A stretch of 64,000 bases of DNA from an uncultured Duncaniella sp. (GCA_958352885.1 CATWQI010000004.1:1-64000); one strand, 5' to 3'; shown: positions 33,749 to 42,069, counted from the stretch's first letter. Translations and numbers: made by a program. The notes: generated by a model not told the origin, from the sequence alone.

Positions 33749-35209
33749 TTATTTATTGAGTTCGGCAACTTTCTCGAGGGTGCGTTTTAACTGCCCCCAG
33801 AAGCGTTCAACTGCCGGGATGTACATGCGTTCTGATGGTGAATGTACGTCTCGCAGGGTAGGTCCGAAGGATACCATGTCGAGATATGGATACTTGGTTA
33901 GGAAAAGACCGCATTCAAGACCGGCATGTATAGCTTTTATGGCTGGTGTGACACCATAGAGTTCCTCATAAGCGTCACGGGAAATCTTCATGATGGGAGA
34001 CTCGAGGTTGGGTTGCCATCCGGGATACCCGTCACCGTGCTCGACTTTGGCACCGGCAAGAAGGAACAGGGCTTCAACTTGACGGGCTATGTCCCATTTG
34101 CGTGATTCTACTGAGCTGCGCTGGCTGGTGGTCACTACGATAGTGTTGTCGGGAGCCATCTTCACTGATGCAAGATTGGTGGAAGTCTCGACGAGATTCT
34201 CAAGCTCTCGGCTCATGGAAACAACTCCGTGAGGTGCGCAGTAAAGAGCTCGGATAAGGTTGTTTGAAGTTGTCTGGTCAATAGTGAAATCGGGAGTGTC
34301 CACGCTTTCCATTGTCACCTTTAGGTTTGGCTCGAGACCCTTGTATTCGTTCTCAAGGTCTGCTATGTAAAGATTGAGCATAGTGCGCACTATTTCCTTC
34401 TTTGAGGTGTGTACGCCTATGACTGCATGGCTGGCACGCGGGATAGCATTGCGGAGATTTCCTCCATCGATTTCCGACACTACCACTTCATGTTTGCCTG
34501 AGAGATCGAAGAGGAAGCGGGCGAGAAGTTTGTTGGCATTAGCGCGCCCGAGATGTATGTCGCCGCCGGAATGTCCGCCGTTAAGACCTTCGATGTTTAT
34601 ACGGAAATATAGGAAGTCCTTTGGTGCAAAGGAGCGGTTGTAGCTGAAGAATGCCTGGGTGTCAACGCCGCCTGCGCATCCGACAAAGATTTCTGCATCG
34701 TCCTCTGAGTCGAGATTGAGGAGCATGGTGCCGGAAATCATGTCTTCACCAAGATTGTTTGCACCGGTCATGCCTGTTTCTTCATCTACGGTGAAGAGAG
34801 CTTCAAGTGGACCGTGAGTGTAAGTGTCGTCGGTGAGGGCGGCGAGGGCCGCTGCCATGCCGATGCCATTATCTGCGCCGAGAGTGGTGCCGTTGGCACG
34901 AATCCAGTCACCGTCAATCACGGTCTGGATGGGAGTGTTCTCGAAATCAAAATTTTTATCGTTTGACTCGCACACCATATCCATGTGACCCTGAAGGATT
35001 ACAGTAGGTGCATTCTCATGACCCGGAGTGGCTGGTTTGCTGAGGACCACGTTGCCGACCTTATCGGTTTTGGCGGCAATGCCATGTTTTGATGCGTAGT
35101 CAAGAAGGTACTGGCGGATTTTCTCCTCCTTCTTTGAAGGGCGGGGAATCTTTGTTATCTCGTCAAAAATCGAGAATACCAATTGCGGTTGGAGATTTTT
35201 GATTTCCAT
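33749..35209 (-). CDS. pepD: Aminoacyl-histidine dipeptidase (peptidase D, M20C)
   Basis: PepD is a cytosolic di-zinc dipeptidase that cleaves a broad set of dipeptides including Xaa-His (carnosine). The 486 residues match the family length. Metal and catalytic motifs: ILQGHMDMVCE (zinc His and catalytic Asp), GTTLGADNGIGMA (bridging Asp), LFTVDEETGMTGA (catalytic and metal Glu), LLNLDSEDDAEIFVGCAGG (metal Asp), and near the C-terminus KAIHAGLECGLF (metal His). The lid/dimerisation domain occupies about 205-390 (EGLNGGHSGGDIHLGRANANKLL). It begins MEIKNLQPQLVFSIFDEITKIPRPS, the standard start. It is a single gene, and the leaderward neighbour at 35380 is divergent. Confidence 0.96.
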   Translation of the reverse strand: MEIKNLQPQLVFSIFDEITKIPRPSKKEEKIRQYLLDYASKHGIAAKTDKVGNVVLSKPATPGHENAPTVILQGHMDMVCESNDKNFDFENTPIQTVIDGDWIRANGTTLGADNGIGMAAALAALTDDTYTHGPLEALFTVDEETGMTGANNLGEDMISGTMLLNLDSEDDAEIFVGCAGGVDTQAFFSYNRSFAPKDFLYFRINIEGLNGGHSGGDIHLGRANANKLLARFLFDLSGKHEVVVSEIDGGNLRNAIPRASHAVIGVHTSKKEIVRTMLNLYIADLENEYKGLEPNLKVTMESVDTPDFTIDQTTSNNLIRALYCAPHGVVSMSRELENLVETSTNLASVKMAPDNTIVVTTSQRSSVESRKWDIARQVEALFLLAGAKVEHGDGYPGWQPNLESPIMKISRDAYEELYGVTPAIKAIHAGLECGLFLTKYPYLDMVSFGPTLRDVHSPSERMYIPAVERFWGQLKRTLEKVAELNK

Positions 35210-35349
35210 ATAGAAATAGTTTAAAAAATTTCAGCAATCATTTTAGCAAATATTAGCACTGGTAGAAAACAAGTGTTAAATATTCGCTGTTTGCACCACT
35301 AAATTATAAAATAAAATTGATATGAGCGCAAAAATTAGAGGTAAATTGT

Positions 35350-35357
35350 TACTTTTG
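35350..35357 (+). promoter_or_regulatory. -7 box of the 57-residue membrane protein gene
   Basis: TACTTTTG fits TAnnTTTG and ends 22 nt before the ATG at 35380. No well-spaced TTG is seen upstream. Confidence 0.55.
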
Positions 35358-35379
35358 CACTGGAAAACCGAATTTGACG

Positions 35380-35553
35380 ATGAAATTTATCATTTTAACC
35401 ATAATAACCGTGGTATTGCTTGCAGTAGCAGTATTGCTATTAGGTGTTAAAATTTTTTTCGTCAAAGGGGGTAAATTTCCCTCAGGACATGTGCATGACA
35501 ATCCGCATCTTCGTAAGCGCGGTATAGGGTGCGCAAGCCGTCCGAATGATTGA
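35380..35553 (+). CDS. Small membrane protein with conserved FPSGHVHDN...RKRGIGC tail
   Basis: The product is a 57-residue protein. Its N-terminus is one transmembrane helix (about 4-23, IILTIITVVLLAVAVLLLGV). It is followed by KIFFVKGGKFPSGHVHDN and HLRKRGIGCASRPND. From memory, a family of about 60-residue Bacteroidales membrane proteins ends in this kind of motif (FPxxHxxxNxxLRxxGIxC), which argues for a real conserved gene even though the function is unknown. The single cysteine and two histidines could bind metal. It has its own -7 box 22 nt upstream and lies 42 nt before the OmpH-like lipoprotein gene. Confidence 0.78.
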   Translation: MKFIILTIITVVLLAVAVLLLGVKIFFVKGGKFPSGHVHDNPHLRKRGIGCASRPND

Positions 35554-35595
35554 TAAACCAAAAAAACTATTTAAATATCTCACATTAATTTTGAC

Positions 35596-36210
35596 ATGAA
35601 AAAGTTAGCAATGTCAGCTTCATCGCTGCTCTTGGGTCTTTTGGCCGTTAGTATGACCTCGTGCGGTGGTTCAGCAACTAACGCATCTACCGATTCCGCA
35701 GCTCAGGCAGCGCAGAGTGCCGATGGCGCAACTTCCCCTACACTCAACATCCGCTATATTGACGGGGATTCGTTGATGACTCACTACAATCTTGCAAAGG
35801 ATTTCCAGGAAGCGTCCATGCGTGCTGTATCAAAGATCGAGGGCGCACGTCAGGCAAAAGCAAATGAAATACAAAAGTTTGCTGCAGCTATCGAGCAGAA
35901 GGGTCGTTCAAACGGTTATCTTACCGAGGCAAGTTACAATGCCGATATGCAGAAGCTCCAGAAGATGCAGCAGGATGCTGAAAATTATCTCGCCGGTCTG
36001 AGCCGCAACACAGAGAATGAGCTTGCGCAGCAGCAGCTTCAGCTCAATGATTCTATTGAGAATTATATCAAGATTTACAATGCCAAGAAGGGTTATGATG
36101 CTATCCTCTTCAAAGCTGCCGGTATCTATTTTAACCCGGCGCTTGATATCACTAATGATATTGTAGAGGGTCTTAATGCCCGTTATAATAAGGTGAGCGA
36201 GAGCAAATAA
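35596..36210 (+). CDS. OmpH/Skp-like periplasmic chaperone, predicted lipoprotein
   Basis: The product has 204 residues. The N-terminus (LLLGLLAVSMTSCGGS) is a lipoprotein signal with the lipidated Cys at 23, followed by a Ser/Ala/Asp-rich linker. From about 50 the OmpH pattern appears: LNIRYIDGDSLMTHYNLAKDFQ, then a long charged coiled coil (about 75-155, with IEGARQAKANEIQKFAAAIE and MQKLQKMQQDAENYLAGLSR), and the hydrophobic closing strand GYDAILFKAAGIYFNPALDIT. OmpH/Skp proteins hold unfolded outer-membrane proteins in the periplasm. A lipid anchor on this family is a Bacteroidales trait. It is closed by a perfect bidirectional terminator. Confidence 0.88.
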   Translation: MKKLAMSASSLLLGLLAVSMTSCGGSATNASTDSAAQAAQSADGATSPTLNIRYIDGDSLMTHYNLAKDFQEASMRAVSKIEGARQAKANEIQKFAAAIEQKGRSNGYLTEASYNADMQKLQKMQQDAENYLAGLSRNTENELAQQQLQLNDSIENYIKIYNAKKGYDAILFKAAGIYFNPALDITNDIVEGLNARYNKVSESK

Positions 36211-36232
36211 TTCTACTTCGATTGACATTGAA

Positions 36233-36283
36233 GATAATAAAATCACTCAGGCGGAAATTTTTCCGCCTGAGTGATTTTATTAT
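36233..36283. terminator. Bidirectional terminator, 51-nt perfect palindrome
   Basis: GATAATAAAATCACTCAGGC (from 36233) and on through GGAAA mirrors exactly into TTTCCGCC and on to TTATTATC (ending 36283). With A-rich and T-rich ends on both sides it can stop the OmpH-like gene (+) and the small exported protein gene (-, ending at 36317). Confidence 0.95.
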
Positions 36284-36316
36284 CCATTGCTGACAATTAT
36301 TCGATGACTACGTTAA

Positions 36317-36661
36317 TTACACAGGTACTGACCTATAGTCGGAGAGCCGGCGTAATGAGCGCTTAAGCAGTTTCCCGTCGGGAGTTGTGTATGTGCGTAC
36401 TACAACGTATTCACCCGGGCAGTTCTGTATCGGAAGTATCTGTTGGATTAGGTGTACCTCCACTCCTCCGTTGGTGCTGCCGGTGCATATATTCCAGTCC
36501 CTGCTTAAATCTATTCCCGAGCCGAAGAATGTTGCTTTTGTGGTCGGATATATCACAAATGGTGTGTTTCCCCATGATTCAGGTTTATTTGCATTTTCGT
36601 TTGCATGGATTCCAAGTAAAGACATTGCAAGCATGGCTGTGCTGAGCATGATTCGTTTCAT
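36317..36661 (-). CDS. Small exported protein of unknown function
   Basis: The product has 114 residues with a signal peptide (IMLSTAMLAMSLLGIHA). The mature part (about 90 residues) has two cysteines (NICTGST, IQNCPGEY) that could form a disulphide and several beta-type segments (PFVIYPTTKATFFG, EVHLIQQILPI, EYVVVRTYTTPDGKLLKRSLRRL). I recognise no family. A full consensus promoter upstream (36704-36734) and a shared bidirectional terminator downstream give it a complete single-gene transcription unit, which strongly supports it as real. Confidence 0.78.
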   Translation of the reverse strand: MKRIMLSTAMLAMSLLGIHANENANKPESWGNTPFVIYPTTKATFFGSGIDLSRDWNICTGSTNGGVEVHLIQQILPIQNCPGEYVVVRTYTTPDGKLLKRSLRRLSDYRSVPV

Positions 36662-37108
36662 GAGACATTTATTTAGTATTCGTTAATAATTGTAATATGC
36701 TTGCAAATGTACTGTTAATATCGGATTGATACAAATAAAATGATGTGAATATTCGGATTGGCTCACTGCCCTTTCTGAACACATTAACCGCTCCCACAAA
36801 CTATGCGGGAGCGGTTAATGCCTTTAGGTATAATGCCTAAAATGTTTTTGTGTGTCTTTACCTAATTATATTACCTTAAAATTAATAACCTATTTCAAAA
36901 CGATACCTAATAATAGAAATCTTGTTTACCTTTTGAAATTTCCTTCGCGGAAACTTCGGTTGTTATCTTATTTATTATTAAACTTTTTTAATCTCTACGG
37001 TCGAACCGACTTTCAGTGCCTTTGATACTTTTAGCCCTAATTGAAAAACCGGTTGCAAAATGGTCCTTAGCCAGTATTTTTGGGGAGCCGGAATAATGCT
37101 CTAAACGA
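36662..37108. other. 447-bp region without a confirmed gene
   Basis: It holds the promoter of the small exported gene (36704-36734), and a hairpin ATTAACCGCTCCC-type stem of 14 bp (36782-36795 with 36807-36820, loop 11), followed by TTTAGG-N7-CCTAAA (36823-36841). Five ACCT motifs lie within 36860-36931. On the minus strand a 40-codon open stretch without an ATG (36978-37100) follows the sigma factor gene. No tRNA or ORF of standard form is present. Confidence 0.6.
36704..36734 (-). promoter_or_regulatory. Promoter of the small exported protein gene
   Basis: On the minus strand TTTG is followed by 20 bp and TACATTTG (-7 box at 36704-36711), a full consensus. The start is predicted near 36700, about 39 nt before the ATG at 36661. 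Confidence 0.85.
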
Positions 37109-37612
37109 TTAACGATAGTCAGCGAAACGAGTCTGAAGTTTCTTGCGGGCAAAGAAAATACGGCTCTTTACTGTGCCAAGAGGAAGATTCATCTTCTCGG
37201 CGATTTCATTGTACTTGTAACCTGCAACGTGCATTGAGAACGGTATGCGGTATTCGTCAGGGAATGCGTTGATGGCATCCGAGATTTCACCTGCCCCGAA
37301 CGAGCCTTCGGGTGTTTCAAGACCTGAGTCCTGTGAGAGGTTGAGGTGGTAGAGGTCTTCAGTCTGGTCAATCACAGTGGCGCTGCGCACTACTCGACGG
37401 TAGTTGTTGATAAAGATGTTGCGCATGATTGTGAATACCCATCCCTTGAAGTTGGTGTTGTCCACGTATTTGCTCTCATTGTCAAGAGCCTTAAGAGTGG
37501 TGTCCTGTAGAAGATCGTAGGCGTTGTCACGATTTGAAGTGAGCATATAAGCAAAGTTCAAAAGGTTGCCCTGAAGGCTCATAAGCTTGTTCTGAAATTC
37601 CTGAGTTCCCAT
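37109..37612 (-). CDS. ECF-subfamily RNA polymerase sigma factor (second)
   Basis: The product is a 167-residue group IV sigma factor. Region 2 has NFAYMLTSNRDNAYDLLQDTTLKAL (about 18-42) and the core- and DNA-contacting NFKGWVFTIMRNIFINNYRR (about 54-73). Region 4 has the helix-turn-helix YKYNEIAEKMNLPLGTVKSRIFFARKKL (about 132-159). The sequence is of the widespread Bacteroidales stand-alone type: no anti-sigma gene follows, and its long upstream region (668 bp) has no gene. Expression may be driven from the -7 box at 37736-37743, giving a leader of about 118 nt. Confidence 0.94.
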   Translation of the reverse strand: MGTQEFQNKLMSLQGNLLNFAYMLTSNRDNAYDLLQDTTLKALDNESKYVDNTNFKGWVFTIMRNIFINNYRRVVRSATVIDQTEDLYHLNLSQDSGLETPEGSFGAGEISDAINAFPDEYRIPFSMHVAGYKYNEIAEKMNLPLGTVKSRIFFARKKLQTRFADYR

Positions 37613-37735
37613 TTTTTATATCGTTTTAGCGTTGAACGTATAGTTGTTTGATTTGTAGTTTCTATTCGTTTGTTAATGGTGTCCTTTTCAGCTTCAATCC
37701 CGGAACAGCGAGAAAGTTCGCTTTGTTTGACACTT

Positions 37736-37743
37736 CAAAATTA
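37736..37743 (-). promoter_or_regulatory. -7 box of the second ECF sigma gene
   Basis: On the minus strand TAATTTTG is a full -7 match. Transcription would start near 37732, 120 nt before the ATG at 37612. The -33 position lacks TTG. Confidence 0.6.
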
Positions 37744-38217
37744 CAGCCTTTGACGTAGATGGTGAAATATTGTGTGTAAATAATCCTGATTAAAAGTGAA
37801 ATATTTTGTAAAACTGGCGTATGTAGTTGATATACAGCGGTATAATGTGGTTACGAAATTGTTACAAAAATATTACAAGGCTCTCTTATTGTAATATTTC
37901 TGCAAATTAGGCATGAAATACATGGTGCTTCGAGTATGAATGGTTGAAGGCGTGTGTTATCTCATATATATAGAAATGTGGGTGTGTTCTTCCTATAACC
38001 TCTTATATAATGGCTGGGATTAAAAAAAGTTTGCAATAAACATAAATTTAACTCAAATTGGTTAAATTTTACATAGCCAAATTTGGGTATAACATTACTA
38101 CTGTCGGTCTGAATGCAGCGAGAAGGCTTTCTTACATATATAATAATTATATTGAATATCCCGGATTAATAGTGAGAGGTGGCGTATATAGCTCTTGTAT
38201 GCGGTGTCTCCTCTAAA

Positions 38218-38259
38218 AAAGAATGAAGGCAGAACCTGTATAGGCTGCCTTCATTCTTT
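38218..38259 (-). terminator. Terminator of sdhCAB
   Basis: AAAGAATGAAGGCAG (38218-38232) pairs perfectly with CTGCCTTCATTCTTT (38245-38259), with inner CCT/AGG pairing. On the minus strand it runs into TCTTTTTTAG. It lies 21 nt past the sdhB stop. Confidence 0.93.
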
Positions 38260-38280
38260 AGTATGATTGTCGGACAGTGA

Positions 38281-39036
38281 TTAGTCGGCAAATTTAGCTT
38301 TGATAAACTCACGGTTGAGGCGGGCGATGTTGCTCAAAGGCACATTCTTGGGGCACTCGGCAGCACAAGCACCTGTGTTGGTACAGTTGCCAAATCCGAG
38401 TTCATCCATTTTCTTCACCATTGCACGGGCACGGCGTGCGCGTTCTACCTGTCCCTGGGGGAGAAGTGCAAACTGGCTTACCTTTGCGCCGACGAATAGC
38501 ATTGCAGAACCGTTCTTGCAAGCAGCCACACAAGCACCACAGCCGATGCAGGTTGCCGAGTCCATGGCTACGTCTGCCACTTCCTTTGAGATAGGAAGAT
38601 TGTTGGCATCAGGAGCACCGCCGCAGTTGAATGACACGTAACCTCCGGCCTGCTGAATCTGGTCGAATGCATTACGGTTTACCATAAGGTCGCGTATCAC
38701 GGGGAATGCAGCCGAACGCCAAGGTTCGATAGTGATGGTGTCCTCATTATTGAACTTACGCATATGGAGCTGGCAGGTGGTGATGCCCTGCACGGGACCA
38801 TGCGGGTGTCCGTTGATGTACAGTGAGCACATACCGCAGATACCTTCGCGGCAGTCGCTGTCAAACACTACGGGTTCCTCTCCTTTTTCTACAAGCTGCT
38901 GGTTAAGCATATCAAGCATTTCGAGGAAGCTGCTGCCGGTTGAAACGTTTTCAACTCGGTAGGTTTTGAACGCACCTGGTTCTTTGGGACCACGTTGACG
39001 CCAAATCTTGAGGTTTACATTTATAGTATGTTCCAT
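38281..39036 (-). CDS. sdhB: Succinate dehydrogenase/fumarate reductase iron-sulfur subunit
   Basis: SdhB (FrdB) carries electrons between the flavoprotein and the membrane quinone site of complex II. The 251 residues show all three cluster motifs. The [2Fe-2S] ligands are in DCREGICGMCSLYINGHPHG with a later TCQLH. The [4Fe-4S] set is in CIGCGACVAACKNGS, and the [3Fe-4S] set in CTNTGACAAECPKNVPL. The longer spacing and MEHTINVNLKIWRQRGPKEPG start are those of the B-type (Bacteroidota/epsilon) complex II, which in gut Bacteroidales mainly reduces fumarate to succinate. It is the last gene of sdhCAB, 18 nt after sdhA. Confidence 0.96.
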   Translation of the reverse strand: MEHTINVNLKIWRQRGPKEPGAFKTYRVENVSTGSSFLEMLDMLNQQLVEKGEEPVVFDSDCREGICGMCSLYINGHPHGPVQGITTCQLHMRKFNNEDTITIEPWRSAAFPVIRDLMVNRNAFDQIQQAGGYVSFNCGGAPDANNLPISKEVADVAMDSATCIGCGACVAACKNGSAMLFVGAKVSQFALLPQGQVERARRARAMVKKMDELGFGNCTNTGACAAECPKNVPLSNIARLNREFIKAKFAD

Positions 39037-39054
39037 TGTTTCAGTTTTTTTGAC

Positions 39055-41106
39055 TTATGACTTGTAGTTTCGTGTTTGAACCTTGATTTCTGTGTAGTTG
39101 AGGGGTTCTTTCAGGAGAACGGGCTTTTCGTCGTCGCCGGTGTATTTCCAGCATGAAACGTACATATAGTCCTTGTCGTTACGTGCCGCCTCACCATCAG
39201 CAAGCTGGTACTCCTCGCGGAAGTGTGCACCGCATGATTCGTTGCGGTTGAGCGCGTCGATAGCCATCATCTTGGCAATCACAAGGAAGTCCTCAAGGCG
39301 GAGAGCCTTTTCGAGCTCAGTGTTGAGGTCATCAGCGCTACCTACGATTCGGAGGTCAGAGTAGAATTCCTTGCGCACTTCTTCTACCTTTTCAAGAGCT
39401 TTGACGAGACCTTGGAGGGTACGGCCCATACCTACGAGGTCCCACATCACGTGTCCGAGCTTCTTGTGAATCTGGTCGGGTGACTTGGTTCCCTTGATAG
39501 ACATAAGTTTGTTGATGCGTTCACGAACGTTCTTCTCGGCTTCGTCGAATTCCTTGCTGTCAGTGGTGAAGTGGGGAACCTTAATCTGGTCGCTGAGATA
39601 GTTCTGCATAGTGTAGGGGAGCACGAAATAACCATCGGCAAGACCTTGCATAAGTGCTGAGGCGCCAAGGCGGTTAGCTCCGTGATCGGAGAAGTTACAT
39701 TCACCGATGGCGAAGAGACCATTGATGGAAGTCTGGAGTTCGTAATCGACCCAGATACCACCCATGGTATAGTGACTCGCAGGGAAAATCATCATTGGAG
39801 TCTCGTATGGGTTGTCATCGGAAATCATCTGGTACATGTCGAAGAGGTTGCCGTATCGGTCACGTACCACATCTTCGCCGAGGCGGTTGATGGCATACTT
39901 GAAGTCAAGATATACGGCATTGCCGGTACCTACGCCATAACCTGCATCGCAGCGTTCCTTGGCGGCACGGCTGGCGATATCACGGGGGCAGAGGTTACCG
40001 AATGCGGGATAGCGGCGTTCCAGATAGAAGTCGCGGTCCTCGTCGGGGATATCGGTGGGTTTCTTTTTGCCGGCGCGGATGGCTTCGGCATCTTCTTTCT
40101 TTTTGGGTACCCAGATGCGACCGTCGTTACGGAGCGATTCGCTCATGAGGGTAAGCTTTGACTGATCCTCACCGTGAACGGGGATACAGGTCGGGTGAAT
40201 CTGAGTAAATGCGAGGTTTGCGAGGTATGCACCTTTCTTGAATGCCTGTACGGCAGCGGAGCCGTTGCAACCCATTGCGTTGGTGGAAAGGAAGAATGCG
40301 CGACCGTAACCGCCGGTAGCGAGTACCACGGCGTGAGCGGCGTAACGTTCGAGCTCGCCTGTTATGAGGTTGCGCACTATGATACCGCGGGCGCGACCGT
40401 CTATGATGACAACGTCAAGCATCTCACGGCGGTTAAATGATTTCACTGTGCCTTTCTTAATCTGGCGGTTGAGTGAAGCGTATGCGCCGAGAAGGAGCTG
40501 CTGACCGGTCTGACCTTTAGCATAGAAAGTACGTGAAACCTGTGCGCCACCGAATGAACGGTTGGCGAGAAGACCGCCGTATTCACGGGCGAAAGGTACA
40601 CCCTGTGCCACGCACTGGTCTATGATATTGTTTGATACTTCGGCGAGTCGGTATACGTTGGCTTCGCGTGAGCGGAAGTCTCCGCCTTTGATTGTGTCAT
40701 AGAAGAGGCGGTACACTGAGTCACCGTCGTTCTGGTAATCCTTGGCTGCGTTAATACCGCCCTGGGCTGCGATTGAGTGAGCGCGACGGGGTGAATCCTG
40801 AATGCAGAAATTGAGCACGTTGAAACCAAGCTCACCGAGGGTCGAGGCTGCTGATGCGCCTGCAAGTCCGGTACCTACGACGATTACGTCGAGGTTGCGC
40901 TTGTTAGCGGGATTCACAAGCTTCTGGTGAGCCTTGTAATTGGTCCATTTCTGGGCGAGAGGCCCTTCGGGTATCTTGGAGTCAATCTGATATTCAGGGA
41001 GCTTGGAGGACTCGATGTCGGCGAAATCCTTCATGATAGGGGTTGAGTCAATCATACCCTCAAGGTTCTTTATGTCTGCCATATCTGTGATTGTTATTTT
41101 ATTCAT
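39055..41106 (-). CDS. sdhA: Succinate dehydrogenase/fumarate reductase flavoprotein subunit
   Basis: SdhA (FrdA) holds covalent FAD and interconverts fumarate and succinate. The 683 residues include the dinucleotide fold LDVIVVGTGLAGASAASTLG (about 54-73) and the FAD-attachment region PRRAHSIAAQGGINAAKD. Catalytic and substrate motifs are THPTCIPVHGEDQSKLTLMSE, ERRYPAFGNLCPRDIASRAA and the C-terminal HGANRLGASALMQGLADGYF. It is of the B-type family with a long N-terminal extension before the Rossmann fold. Start is uncertain: 41106 (MNKITITDM) or Met9 at 41082 (MADIKNLEGM); shorter homologues start nearer DSKIPEGPLAQKW. It follows sdhC by 22 nt and precedes sdhB. Confidence 0.96.
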   Translation of the reverse strand: MNKITITDMADIKNLEGMIDSTPIMKDFADIESSKLPEYQIDSKIPEGPLAQKWTNYKAHQKLVNPANKRNLDVIVVGTGLAGASAASTLGELGFNVLNFCIQDSPRRAHSIAAQGGINAAKDYQNDGDSVYRLFYDTIKGGDFRSREANVYRLAEVSNNIIDQCVAQGVPFAREYGGLLANRSFGGAQVSRTFYAKGQTGQQLLLGAYASLNRQIKKGTVKSFNRREMLDVVIIDGRARGIIVRNLITGELERYAAHAVVLATGGYGRAFFLSTNAMGCNGSAAVQAFKKGAYLANLAFTQIHPTCIPVHGEDQSKLTLMSESLRNDGRIWVPKKKEDAEAIRAGKKKPTDIPDEDRDFYLERRYPAFGNLCPRDIASRAAKERCDAGYGVGTGNAVYLDFKYAINRLGEDVVRDRYGNLFDMYQMISDDNPYETPMMIFPASHYTMGGIWVDYELQTSINGLFAIGECNFSDHGANRLGASALMQGLADGYFVLPYTMQNYLSDQIKVPHFTTDSKEFDEAEKNVRERINKLMSIKGTKSPDQIHKKLGHVMWDLVGMGRTLQGLVKALEKVEEVRKEFYSDLRIVGSADDLNTELEKALRLEDFLVIAKMMAIDALNRNESCGAHFREEYQLADGEAARNDKDYMYVSCWKYTGDDEKPVLLKEPLNYTEIKVQTRNYKS

Positions 41107-41128
41107 TAATGGTTAGTACCCCGGGGGA

Positions 41129-41965
41129 TTAGAAATTTTCGGGTTGAGCGTCAGGACAAACGATTTCCTCTACTTCGCCACAGCAATCAAAAGTGGGCAT
41201 GCCTGAAACGATAGCTCCTGTCTGGAGTGCATGGGTGGAAGCCTTCTCGATAACATACTCCTGTACCTGCTCCTGGAAGCAAGTGCTGTTGGCGCGTACA
41301 GTGAATACTACAGCTTCCGCTATGAAAAGAGCTACTATGATGGTAGTCCACCAGCAGCCGATGGTCTTAAGGCGGGGAAGCCAAGTGTCATTGTCCCAGC
41401 CGGCGCTCTGGAACATGGACCACATGCCGTGATTCATGTGGAACCAGAGAGCTACGAATCCGATGATGTAGATAATCGGAGTGTAAACCTGGCTGAATGC
41501 AATCTGGATGAAGAGAGTTCCGGCAGCAGGGGGGACTGCGATGCCTTCATGCACATGCTCGAAGTGCAGAATTTCTGCGAGCTGCATCTTTGCCCAGAAT
41601 TGAATCATGTGAATCACAAGGAATGCAAGGACCACGATGCCGAGTACGAGCATGTTCTGTGATGCCCATTCTACCTGGGCGGGTTTCTTAACCACATCAT
41701 AGCGGTCGTTGCCACGCGCTTTGCGGTTCTGGATTGTGAGCCATAAGGCGTAGATGATGTGGATGATAAAGAGGGCGGCAAGACCTACGGTAGCGACGAG
41801 AGCGTACCAGTTGGCACCGAGAAATTCGCACACGGCGTTATAACCCGATGGCCAGAAGATTGCGACACCGTTCATCAAGCAGTGAAACGTGATAAATAGG
41901 ACGAGGCATATGCCCGTGAGTGCCATCACGAACTTCCTTCCTATGGATGAGCAAGTTAACCACAT
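41129..41965 (-). CDS. sdhC: Succinate dehydrogenase/fumarate reductase cytochrome b subunit
   Basis: SdhC is the membrane anchor of B-type complex II, a single subunit that binds two hemes b and the menaquinone site. The 278 residues contain five hydrophobic helices (about 12-32, 50-78, 103-128, 155-180, 204-226). Histidines in the helices (FITFHCLMNG, FIIHIIYALW, FLVIHMIQFW, ALWFHMNHGMWS) fit the heme ligands. A soluble C-terminal tail of about 50 residues contains three cysteines (FDCCGEVEEIVC), unusual for an otherwise membrane-embedded protein. It starts the operon behind the consensus promoter at 42088-42118. Confidence 0.93.
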   Translation of the reverse strand: MWLTCSSIGRKFVMALTGICLVLFITFHCLMNGVAIFWPSGYNAVCEFLGANWYALVATVGLAALFIIHIIYALWLTIQNRKARGNDRYDVVKKPAQVEWASQNMLVLGIVVLAFLVIHMIQFWAKMQLAEILHFEHVHEGIAVPPAAGTLFIQIAFSQVYTPIIYIIGFVALWFHMNHGMWSMFQSAGWDNDTWLPRLKTIGCWWTTIIVALFIAEAVVFTVRANSTCFQEQVQEYVIEKASTHALQTGAIVSGMPTFDCCGEVEEIVCPDAQPENF

Positions 41966-42069
41966 AGTAGTTCTGTTAAATGAAATTAATATTACTTAAT
42001 AGATTAAATTTGATTTGTCGTCTCTGAATGCTATTGTCCGGTAGAAGTGAATACTATTCTTTGCGATAG

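Larger units (their letters stand above)
37613..38280. other. 668-bp gene-free region with several dyads
   Basis: This is the largest gap in the window. It holds the sigma factor -7 box (37736-37743), a perfect 11-bp dyad AAATATTACAA-N10-TTGTAATATTT (37868-37899), a perfect 9-bp dyad AAATTTAAC-N8-GTTAAATTT (38044-38069), the palindrome CCAAATTTGG (38077-38086) and the sdhB terminator (38218-38259). It is AT-rich, and the longest start-to-stop reading seen is under 10 codons near its ATGs. It could contain a non-coding RNA or a control region. Confidence 0.6.
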
